Source: Triglochin maritima (taxonomy: Eukaryota; Streptophyta; Magnoliopsida; Alismatales; Juncaginaceae). From it: a DNA stretch of 64,000 bases. The position numbers were made by a program, and so were the translations under genes. The notes under the pieces are model-generated. The model did not search any database. It had not been told where the DNA came from and saw only the letters and a program-made list of their open reading frames with translations. Shown one piece after another: positions 55,081 to 64,000 of this stretch. Numbering within the stretch: position 1 is the stretch's first letter; each line of letters begins with the position of its first letter. The stretch covers positions 25,874,201 to 25,938,200 of the forward strand of contig OY821771.1 in NCBI GenBank assembly GCA_963682175.1, in the 5' to 3' direction.

Positions 55081-55930
55081 TTTGAATGGGTACATCCAGC
55101 AATATTACGCTGGATAAACCAATCGTGCCTCCCAAGCAAGGTGAACAACCTAATGAAAAATAACACCAAAAAACTCAGTGGTAATATCATCTCCAGTCAG
55201 TATAAAATAATACCAATGTACCTTTCCAGGTGTCCAAAATCATCAGCGGTGTTTACTTTCAAACAAAAGGTGCGAAAAAAATGACTCGGGTTTAATACTA
55301 CTTTCTGTACTTCTTTTACTCGGTGACTCTTTCTTATGGCGAGGGGTAACAAGTCTTGCATCAATATGTGATGAACATGACTCTTAATTAGCTTATCTTT
55401 CATTTCTTCGTGTTAACAAAGCACAATATGTTTGATGAATACCCATCTAACACCTTTACTGATTGAAGAACACTATAGAAAGTTTTCTTCTCTTTTCAGT
55501 GCTTATCCAGAAAGATGCAGGTGGATACAGTATCTTGCTCGTCAATATGACCTAAATGCAAGTCCCTTCTAATCTTTATTTATCACATCTTAATTGATTA
55601 TTATTATGTTTGTTTTTTTGTTGTCAATATAGTCTTCAACAAACTGTCACACACATTCTGTTAAGTGTGCATCACATCAATATTGTGCCAAACTAAAAGA
55701 TTTTTCCATGGCCAGTACGATAACTCGAAAAATATACTTCTCTTGGTCTAGTTATTGTCGACACCTAGAGAACAAATTTGCAGATGTTTATGAACATCTT
55801 CCCCATATTTGTATTATGAAGGACCCTGTGTTCCTCTTTGCCATCAAATGGTTGCAAACATCTAGCTTGTTGCTAAGATTATCGGGAATGATGACATCAT
55901 GAAAAATGGGTATTCGATGCTCATCCATGG
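54745..55930 (-). pseudogene. CACTA transposase (tnp2) fragment
   Basis: On minus, in broken frames: NIDVMHT-QNVCDSLLKTIL (about 55680-55625), KKTFYSVLQSVKVLDGYSSN (55490-55440), KSHVHHILMQDLLPLAIR (55385-55330), VVHLAWEARLVYPA and MYPFKRY (55160-55080), and after the TA repeat RIRNKPKGSFAEGILMEECM and VETIFNRPS (54960-54870). This is the DUF4218 part and following segment of En/Spm-type tnp2. Stops and a microsatellite in the conserved MYPFKRY to RNKP segment show it is dead. No CACTA ends could be assigned. Confidence 0.82.
55002..55078. repeat. TA microsatellite inside tnp2
   Basis: About 38 TA units (77 bp) between the codons for MYPFKRY and those for LKLCVRIRNKP. Open in several frames as Ile-Tyr repeats. 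Confidence 0.97.
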
Positions 55931-56087
55931 AGAAAGTGTAGGATTTCATGCTCCTATGTATGTATATATTTAAAAAAATTATACATGCATACATCATCGA
56001 TTTCCATATTTTTAATAATTTCATGTACATTGTTTTACATTTATTCTAATATCATATCGTTCACATATATATTAAAACAAATATAAG
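55931..56087. other. AT-rich stretch, unassigned
   Basis: No recognised coding sequence or repeat border between tnp2 and the copia LTR. Confidence 0.4.
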
Positions 56088-58107
56088 AGGATCATACCTA
56101 GAGGTTCTCTAAAGCCTTTATGAAGATCCAGAGTTGCATCACACGTCGAATCGTTGGTTGATTCGCCTCCAAGTGTTCACCAAACTCTAAACGCGATTGG
56201 AGAGAAAGGAGCTAGTCAATCAATCTTTAATTATGCTTAGAATGTAGCTAATAACCCCTCTAAAGTCCCTGAGATTTAATCTCCAAAAACTTGAAATAAT
56301 TAAGAAAAATTCGGATAGATTAGTGGAGAGGTTAGGGAGAGAGAATTTTTGCATTCAATCAAACTAGTTGGGCGATGAGCCCTATTAAAGGCTCTCCAAA
56401 CACCCACATCATGGGTTATTCACTAACTCATGATCTCTTGCTTTTCTTTCATTTAAACCAATCACAAATTGACACATAATCATCCTTAAAATGTTTGACC
56501 ATAATTGGAATAAACCCAACCCATGATCAACAATAATCTCTTAATATTTGTAGTAGAATCGTGTTCACCGATCGACCAATTGGAAATTAATCGTGGTTTT
56601 GGTTGGACCATGAAACCGGGCGGTCGACCCATCACACGCTACTAAAGCTACTGTGATTTTTTGGTCGAACAGAACAAATAAACGGTCGACTGATTCAACA
56701 CGAGAAACGGCTACTGGAAGTTTTCGGTCGGACTGAGATACAAATTGGTCGATCGATTATTACCAAGAAGAATTTACGGAATCTCTTGGAATTTTTTTGT
56801 CGAACCACGACTTCTACCGGTCGATAGATCAATCTCAAAAATAGTTTCTAGAATTTTTCGGTCGACCCATGTGTCCATCCGGTCGACCTTTCACAGACGC
56901 TATAGCTACTGTGAATTTTCGGTGGACCGGTCTTCGAAAACGTTCGACCATTTTGTTTGATTTTTGGCTTTATCAAATTTTAGTTTATATCCAACAAAAT
57001 TTGATTTTTGGGGTTTTTAGAAAATTCATATATCATGTAACATATCTTATGCAATGTGAAACTATTACACCCCATCATACATACATCTCGTAAGAATTTA
57101 TTCATCATTCTAATTATGTCAATTTTCCTGACATATTGTTTTTATCGATTCACCACATGTATCCCATTTCACATGAAACCCGATACACCATATGAATACA
57201 AAATCGAGCTTCTAATTTCTCAGTTTTGCGGTGTGACCTATACAAGGATTTAAGCTATATTGACAGTGATATTAAACACTTAATATGACACACTATAAGT
57301 GTTATCTAGCTACACATTATAGTTACCCAATTAGCATAGATGTCTTGGTCACTCGAACTAAACACGAATAGACACAAGTGATGTGGAGACATCTATTCCT
57401 TGCCACATGATATTAAGAATATATACAAAGTAGAAATGTGTCACTTTTGTATTATATATTCATTTCTTGATCTCTTAAGCTAATTATAAATATGTAACTT
57501 AACTCAAGTCACATTGTGCACATTATAATTTTGCTTTTATCAAGGGGCCTACTAATATCATCACTCAAATTAAGAGGGGCAATGATAATCTTTTGACTAG
57601 CTCTCTTTTCCATCACAAGTCGAGCTCAACCAACTATTGCCTTTATCACTATGCTCATTGATAGCTTATGACAATAATCAAATTCAACACTTCTTATGTG
57701 AAAAGACATAAGTCTCATATCTTAGGAATCAAGACACAGTGAAAACATTAATGACACATAACACAAATCTATAATGTTTCACTTGCTAGGTCTATTCAAT
57801 ATATAAAAGTAACAATTTTCCTTTTTTATATACTCGTGTCGTCAAATATTTGTAGAGCTACAATAATCGACGACCAATACGACCATCTTAACTCGATAAT
57901 CAATGTTCCATGTCAATTACCATTATTGTGAACTTTTGAATTATGTTAACCATTTTCTTTTAGAGCTCTACAGTTAAGGATCAAGAGCATCTTCCTTAAC
58001 ACTTCTAAAAGATGCATATAATGATCAAGGAACAACATGTTTTCACATCCAATTCATAATAATGGACATATAAGAGTAAAAATTTTAGAAGATATTCCAT
58101 TCAATCT
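56088..58107 (-). mobile_element. Copia 3' LTR
   Basis: On minus it follows the tract ACAAGTGGGAGATTG (58104-58121) and ends around TATGATCC (56090), like the TCATGATCCTACA end at 36903. Contains GGTCGACC words (56560-56960) as the other copia LTR does. About 2.0 kb; exact ends uncertain. Confidence 0.65.
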
Positions 58108-58121
58108 CCCACTTGTTATGA
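58104..58121 (-). promoter_or_regulatory. Copia polypurine tract
   Basis: ACAAGTGGGAGATTGAATG on minus, the usual plant copia tract next to the 3' LTR. Confidence 0.75.
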
Positions 58122-58189
58122 AAATTTTCTTTCGCATACATTCTCAATATATAAAACAATAATAACTAGGGTAACTGTCTCTAATCACT

Positions 58190-58487
58190 CATCAAGCCAC
58201 TCCACATGGTTCCTCAAACCCATGACTTGAATAAGGGTTTGGTGAATAAACCAGTTGTGTTGTTGTTTGTGTCCACCCATAATAAATCTATTTTACCATT
58301 GTCGATGAAGTTACGCGTGACAAAATACTTGTGATCCATGTATTTCACCTTGTGATGTGATTTAGGATCCTTGATTTGCGAGATAGATGCACTATTGTTG
58401 CAAAATAGCTCTATGGCTCCCTCGCTCGAGGAAACTACTCCAAGCTCTTCAAGGAACTTCTTAATCCACACTCCTTCCTTGCTCGAA
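58190..58487 (-). pseudogene. Copia RNase H, C-terminal part
   Basis: KEGVWIKKFLEELGVV, IELFCNNSASISQIKDPKSH, HKVKYMDHKYFVTRNFID and GLFTKPL, the end of copia pol. The usual CDN is CNN, a changed catalytic position. It is fused at 58487 to gypsy integrase in one open frame by a rearrangement. Confidence 0.85.
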
Positions 58488-60108
58488 TCTGAACATCTAT
58501 TCGATCTCCCAGGTGGCCTCACGAATGATGTGATGCTGCCACCACACCTTTACCATCGGAACGGTCCTCCTCCTAAGTTGATGTTCAATGCGATCGACAA
58601 TCTCTATTGGTCTCTCCTCTAAGGATAAGTCCTGATGGATCACTGGAATATCTATCTCGATGACATGAGTTGGGTCTGCCAGATATTTCCTTAGCATTGA
58701 TACCTGGAAGACATTATCAAGACCCGAAAATTGCGACGGCAAAGCAATCTGGTAGGCAACCACTCCAACACGGTCTAGGATCTCGAACGGTCTGACATAC
58801 CTCAGACTGAGTTTTCTCTTCTTCCCAAACCGCATTACTCCCCTTCCTGGAGAGATCTTCAGAAAACATGGTCACCAACCACAAAACTCAATTCCTGCCT
58901 ACACTTATCTGCGTAGCTCTTCTGCCGCTCTGAGCTAATGCTAGATTCTTCCTGATCACATCCACCATCTCTGTATACATCTACACGAGCACAGGCCCCA
59001 CTAACTGCCTCTCGCCTACATCACTCCAGCAAATTGATGATCTACAAGCCCTCCCGTACAATGCTTCATATGGTTCCATCATAATGCTAGCGCGGAAGTT
59101 GTTGTTGTAGGGGAACTTTTTTAGCAGCGGCAAATGATCATCCCAATGTCCTGGTCAATCCATTGTGCAAACTCTCAGCATGTCTTACAAGGTCTGGACT
59201 ATCCTATCTGACTGACATCTATCTGTGAATGAAACGTGTACAAAAATCAACTGCGTTCCCAAAACCTTCTACAAACTCCCTCAATTTTTTTGATGTGAAC
59301 CTGGGATCTTGATCCCAGATGATGGTCACTAGTACTCCTTGTAGTCGGACTATCTCCTCGATGTACAACTTAGCTAGACCCTCCAGAGGTAACGTTGTCC
59401 TGATCGCCAAGAAGTGTGTTTAATTAGTGAGTTGATCGACGAGACCCATATCGCGTCATGAAAGCTCTTCATCTTTGGCAACCCTGTAACAAAATTCATC
59501 GTCACATGCTCGCACTTCCACTCTGGCAGCTTGATCGTCTCTATCGGCCCCTACTGGTCTCTGATGCTCAATCATTACCTACTTATGTACTAGACATCAG
59601 GACACATACACTGTTATATCTCGTTTCACGCCCTTCCACCAAAAGTTCCGCTGTAGGTCCTTCAACATCTTTGTGCTCCCTGTGTGGATAGAATATCTGG
59701 CTCGGTGCACCTCCATGATTTCTATCCTCAGATCATCCACCATCAGAACCTAGACACGGTTCCTGAACATCAGACCTCCGCCTACCCCATACTGAAGTCT
59801 GATCCTTCCTTCGTAGCTAACTGCATCAGACTAGTCAACTCTGCATCTACCCTCTAAGCTAGCAAGGTGCTCGAGCCTTTCTAGGACTCCACCCTCACTC
59901 TGGAAATCACCACCCCCTCTGATTCCACATGAACGACTTCCGCTCTACTCAAGCCTGAAGCAGTCTCAACTCCTAAATCCACAGACTGGCCACTGATACC
60001 TCCACTTTCCTACTATGGCCATCTGCTACTGAATTCGCCTTCCCCGGGTGAAACGAAATGGTGAAGTCGTAGTCCTTGATGAACTCGAGACATCTGCGCT
60101 GCGGACAT
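58488..60108 (-). pseudogene. Gypsy pol fragment: RNase H end to integrase C-terminus
   Basis: On minus: RRCLEFIKDYDFTISFHPGK and ANSVADGHSRK (60110-60020), EWKCEHVTMNFVTGLPK (59530-59480), LAKLYIEEIVRLQGVLVTII and DQDPRFTSKKLREF (59380-59270), then GKKRKLSLRYVRPFEILDRV, VSMLRKYLADPTHV and REATWEIE (58835-58497). Stops in several places. It integrates chromovirus-like DNA when intact; the chromodomain-like end is recognised only by position. Confidence 0.82.
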
Positions 60109-60318
60109 GAAGAGGAGAAGGGGGAAGATGGAGAAGAGTGAAGTTGAGGGAAAAGGGAAAGAAGAATGGTGTGGGCATTCTCTTATACACCACCCCCAAC
60201 CACCCATCATGTGTGCCAATACCTCCCCTCACCGCACCACACCCGAACAATAACTCCAAGTCCAACCCTAATTAGCATCTAAACCTCCCCATTAATAGGG
60301 GTTGAGATCCAACAATCC
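60109..60318 (-). mobile_element. Gypsy LTR fragment
   Basis: On minus it starts TGTTGGATCTCAACCCC after the tract AGGAGGGTGGATTG (60311-60325) and is cut at about 60109 by the neighbouring pol copy. Confidence 0.6.
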
Positions 60319-60943
60319 ACCCTCCTAAATGTAATTTCGTTCATGAAATTTGAAAAAAAAAGCAACACATCGAAAGGTTCTGAATACTGCTTCTGAACAT
60401 CTCTTCGATCTCCCAGGTGGCCTTACGAATGTTATGATGCTGCCATCACACCTTCACCATTAGAATGGTCCTCCCCCTGGACCGATGTTCAATGCGATCG
60501 ACAATCTCTATTGGTCTCTCCTCCAGAGATAAGTGTTGATAGATCTCTGGAATATCTATCTCGATGATATGAGTTGGGTCTGCTAGATATTTTCTCAGTA
60601 TCGATTCATGGAAAACATTGTCAAAACCCAAAAATTGCGACAGCAAAGCAATATGGTAGGCAACTACTCCAACACGGTCTAGGATCTCGAACGGTCCGAC
60701 ATACCACGGGCTGAGTTTTCCCTTCTTCCCAAACCTCAATACACTGGAGAGATCTTCAGAAACACGTGGTCGTGAACCGTAAAACTCAACTCCCGTCTAC
60801 GCTTATCAGCGTAGCTCTTTTGCCTGCTCTGAGCTAATGCTAGATTCTTTCTGATCACATCTACCTTCTCCGCATACATCTACACGAGGTCAGGCCCTAC
60901 TAACTACCTCTCGCCTACATCACTCCAGCAAACCGGTGCTCTG
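60319..60943 (-). pseudogene. Second gypsy integrase C-terminal fragment
   Basis: GKKGKLSPWYVGPFEILDRV, ILRKYLADPTHI, LSLEERPIEIVDRIEHR and a decayed ATWEIEEMF, nearly the same as 58497-58835 but a separate copy. It ends with its own 3' polypurine tract at 60311. It is cut at 60943 by element E. Confidence 0.82.
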
Positions 60944-62483
60944 TGATTGATCGTTTTATATTTAACCGCAAGTGCACGGCCGCGTTGAAGCGGTGGCAAA
61001 TACGGGTCGTCCACTGGGAGGTGTGTCGACGCTTGGTTTGTGCGAAGGCGAGAGGTAAAGAAAGGGAAGAGAGGTTGGTTACACTAAACTACACTAAGAT
61101 GCAAAAAGGAAATGAAGATAAGCAATAAAACTAAGCCCCATAGGGGGTAGAGAAATAATGTGAACATAAAGAAGTGTGTGTGTGTTCATTAAGCTCCTCA
61201 CAACATGTAGTGCATGAAATCATAAAACTACATCCAACTTTGCCTCCACATGAATTAAGATAAGATTACATCATTAAAACACACAAGACAATAATTGGAA
61301 TGAAGCTACATGAACTCAAGTATAAAGACTATACCCTACTATGCCTCCACATGAATTAAGATTTCACTACATCATTAAAACATACAAGACATTAGCTAAG
61401 GTAATGGCAACAAGAGCACATACACTACAAATTGTGTTTCCAATATTAACTTCATCCATATCCTAACCTTATCATTCCCCATAAAATAGGTCCACTAATC
61501 AAAGCATAAGCTAAGCTTCATTCAAGAGCATTAGCATATCAAAGATAAGAGTGAAAACCCATTAGATGGTTATGGAAATCATATAAAGCTCAAGGGATAA
61601 AAATAACACACACTTAATACACTACATGATTATATCACATATTTCTCCACCCCCCAAATGGGGATGGAACTACTCACTACTCATTACACTACTGATTAGA
61701 CTAAGCAAAGAAAACATTTAACTAAGATACTGAAATTACTAAACAAGAAATTAAACAAAGTAAAGCAACCCACACAAAACAAGCAACATAACAAGACAAG
61801 ATTAAAAGAAACAAATAAACTTTTATTAACAATGACTCACATTGAAGGTAGCACTCTTCTCCACCTTCAGTTATTGCTTCAAGGCTCACTCCTTAGTAGA
61901 GAGAATGCCACCAAACAATGGGTGATTACAATGGAAGGTGAAGAGTTCTATTTATAGGCATGGAAAAAGCTAATCCGGGACAATCCCCCGATGTGGGACT
62001 AAACCAATACCACAAATAGACTAAGAATACACTAATACAAGCCCAGCACAAATCTTAGCGGATCTGGAGACATATGGACCGCCAATTAGCGGTCCAAGAC
62101 CGCCAATTAGCGGTCTATATGATCCAGATCGTGTTGGTTTTGGTTGTGAGCTTTCCTGGTGGTCTTTGTTGGTCTTTGATGCATCTACTTTGTTTATTGG
62201 AGCTCCGACCCGAATCGAATTGCCAAAATACTCCTCATGATGGTGTGGAGTTTCCTGTTTTGCTCTTAGGTCCTTCGGTCTTACGATCAGGTCCTTCTCC
62301 ATTGCATCTTGGTCCTCAGGTCTCACAATTAAGTCCTTTTTCCTGCTTTTGGGTCCTTTCATGGCTCTTCTCTTCAAACCTCTTTATTCCTGAAAACTAA
62401 ACATAAAACTCGTCACGTAGCATTGCTTAGGTGTAAGATAATGAATATAAGGTACAAATATAAGCATGAAATGATGTCAATCA
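60944..62483 (-). repeat. 3' LTR of element E
   Basis: 1540 bp, TGATTGATCG to GATGTCAATCA, similar to the LTRs of element B but not equal. TATTTATAGGC at 61948-61958, GGGACAATCCCCCGATGTG at 61976-61994, palindrome pair 62077-62116, U3 frame 62021-62377. Confidence 0.92.
62021..62377 (-). CDS. Conserved U3 open frame in element E
   Basis: 118 codons with an N-terminal extension: KDLIVRPEDQDAMEKDLIVR, HHHEEYFGNSIRVGAPIN, then palindrome-encoded RPLIGGLGPLIGG. Same frame as in element B and solo LTR 51765-53177. Function unknown. Confidence 0.3.
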   Translation of the reverse strand: MKRRAMKGPKSRKKDLIVRPEDQDAMEKDLIVRPKDLRAKQETPHHHEEYFGNSIRVGAPINKVDASKTNKDHQESSQPKPTRSGSYRPLIGGLGPLIGGPYVSRSAKICAGLVLVYS

Positions 62484-64000
62484 AATACCCCCACACCTAA
62501 GTTTTTGCTAGTCCCGAGCAAAACAAAGAAAGAGAAAAGCAAACGAAAAACAAGAAATCCTAACTCACTTTCGTAGGAATCACGGTTGCACTTAGCACGT
62601 GCAACAAGCCGTTAAACCTCTTTGTTTCCAAGGAGGAGGAGTGTTGTCTCCTGAGGGTTTTCAGCGGATATACCCACAAAATCCGAACAAGATGCATTAT
62701 TCAATCTAGGCCTCGACTCGTTGGACAAATTTTGTCGATCAATGGACGCGGTAATGCTACGGGTCGACTCTATATAAGTGATCAGTCCACACCTAGCCTA
62801 ATGAACCATTCGTGCAAGTTAAATAAGGAATTAAGTGAAAGACATGGACAACCTCAAGATCCTCAAGTGATACAAAGTGTAAGGTCCATCAAGGTTCTTA
62901 TTTGCAATTTTTTTTCTTTTTGTTTCTTTTCACAATTTTTTTTTCTTTTTATTAGTTGGAGCTTCATTCTCCCAGGGTTAGGTTTCATGAATCATTGCCC
63001 ATGAGGACTTACACTATCACGTACACCTTTCCCCAAATCTCCACATAGGGCAATCCCTACCACCCGTGTAACGGGAGTTCGGTCGGCGCATCCCAAGTCA
63101 GATGACTCGAAAGCACCAGGCACAAAGTCCCCTCAGACCTACTTTCCCGAGTGATAGGAGCCGTGCGAGAAGAGAGAACACCTACTCACTTATTTTTTAT
63201 CTACACATGAACCAAAACCCCTACACTTAATGTCTCACAACAGAATTTAAAGGGTCCTTGACTACAACAAACTTCCTAAATTAACAAACACGAATTATTG
63301 ACTCACTAGGTTCAGGGTGGACTTCTTTGAATGTTTGAGCACTGAAACCCTATGATTACTCACCCCCAAAGGAAAACTAGGGTGCATCCTAACGACTCGA
63401 TAAATCCTAAAGCCACTGTACTAGATATCCTAATGCATCAAGTTCAAGACAATTTTGGGAGCTTTCTTTTTACTTTGCCTCTCAACGGTTTTGCACATGC
63501 TAAACACACGCAAAACCCACAAAACATTTTCTTTCGCAAACACATGAAGATTTGAAAGAAATGTGAAAATTTTGAAGCACTAGGCAAGCAAAAGAAGACA
63601 AGTCACCCAAGGATCATGGCAAGCAGATATATCGATATTAAATGCAGCACACTAACATGACCCTAACAATGCAAACAAAAGAAAACAAAATCAAAAGAAA
63701 AGACTCGACTATGTACACACGTAAAACACCCCCCCCACACCTACTTCATGCATTGTCCTCAATGAATGCAAGCAAGATACTACATGGATTGATGCATAAA
63801 AAGGAGAGATCTCACCAACATGAAGTACAAAGGGAAGTGCAAGGTCATGTTGATGGACATAACCCGAATTCCCTCAAAACCTGTGAGATGCTAAAGAAGG
63901 GATACAAATACATGAAAGAAATGGAGCCCAAATACACAAGGGTTGGGGCTCACAACAATCAATGCTCACTGAAGGAGTCTTTTATTGTACTTCTTTTTTT
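62484..64000 (-). other. 3' untranslated part of element E
   Basis: Non-coding. Polypurine tract at 62484-62500 and a second tract at 63723-63743, both placed as in element B. The GC-richer block 63020-63180 is almost unchanged from 23340-23510. T-rich tracts at 62909-62955. Confidence 0.8.

Larger units (their letters stand above)
60944..64000 (-). mobile_element. Element E: 3' half of a relative of element B
   Basis: 3' LTR 60944-62483, polypurine tract 62484-62500, then 1.5 kb of 3' untranslated sequence closely matching 22772-24310 of element B. It runs off the window before any gag-protease. The missing 5' LTR should lie beyond 64000. Confidence 0.9.

Noticed and set aside
54757..55190. 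Ile-Tyr repeat proteins
   Set aside because: Translation of the TA microsatellite. Only the flanking tnp2 motifs have meaning.

Overview
The window reads as nuclear DNA of a flowering plant, from a gene-poor, repeat-packed (pericentromere-like) block. The evidence is wall-to-wall LTR retrotransposons of typical angiosperm lineages (Athila-like and Del/Tekay-like Ty3-gypsy, SIRE-like Ty1-copia), a Mutator-like element (MULE) with plant-mobile-domain sequence, CACTA pieces and a hAT MITE. I see no intact host gene, rRNA or tRNA. Species cannot be fixed from the sequence alone.

Layout. 26-7798: complete minus-strand Athila-like element A (TSD AGGAG) with gag-protease but no reverse transcriptase, its gag split by a hAT MITE at 4665-5161 (TSD GGTAGCAC). 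7804-15774: plus-strand gypsy LTR and pol debris, holding a broken copia LTR, a solo LTR (9000-10567, TSD ATCAC) and a DNA transposon (13054-15499) that carries a captured, intron-containing DNAJC17-like fragment. 16745-32024: a MULE with about 200-bp inverted ends, decayed transposase and plant mobile domain sequence, split by young retroelement B (21196-30189, TSD TGCGT, LTRs about 0.5% different by eye), which has an intact 1053-codon gag-protease ORF and again no RT or integrase. 32240-33182: a CACTA-type MITE with a tandemly doubled left end. 33395-38411: LTR fragment and a truncated SIRE-like copia. 38412-40046: gypsy gag and LTR on minus. 40047-45819: decayed plus-strand sibling C of element B, holding solo LTR 43035-44438 (TSD TACAA). 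45820-53199: a gypsy element with an LTR of about 2.6 kb, holding solo LTRs 48328-49735 (TSD TCTTT) and 51765-53177 (TSD TATAG). 53200-60943: LTR fragment, CACTA tnp2 transposase remnant with a 77-bp TA repeat, copia 3' end, and two partial gypsy pol copies on minus. 60944-64000: 3' half of element E, a close relative of B that runs off the window.

The main theme is one LTR superfamily present in at least 11 places within 64 kb, as full elements, solo LTRs and fragments. Its members share a tRNA-Asp-type primer site, a coding part that stops after protease, a second internal polypurine tract, a paired palindrome upstream of the TATA box, and a conserved open frame in U3. Such elements must depend on an autonomous partner for RT and integrase. 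Nesting order can be read from the target-site duplications. Boundaries given without a TSD are estimates by eye.
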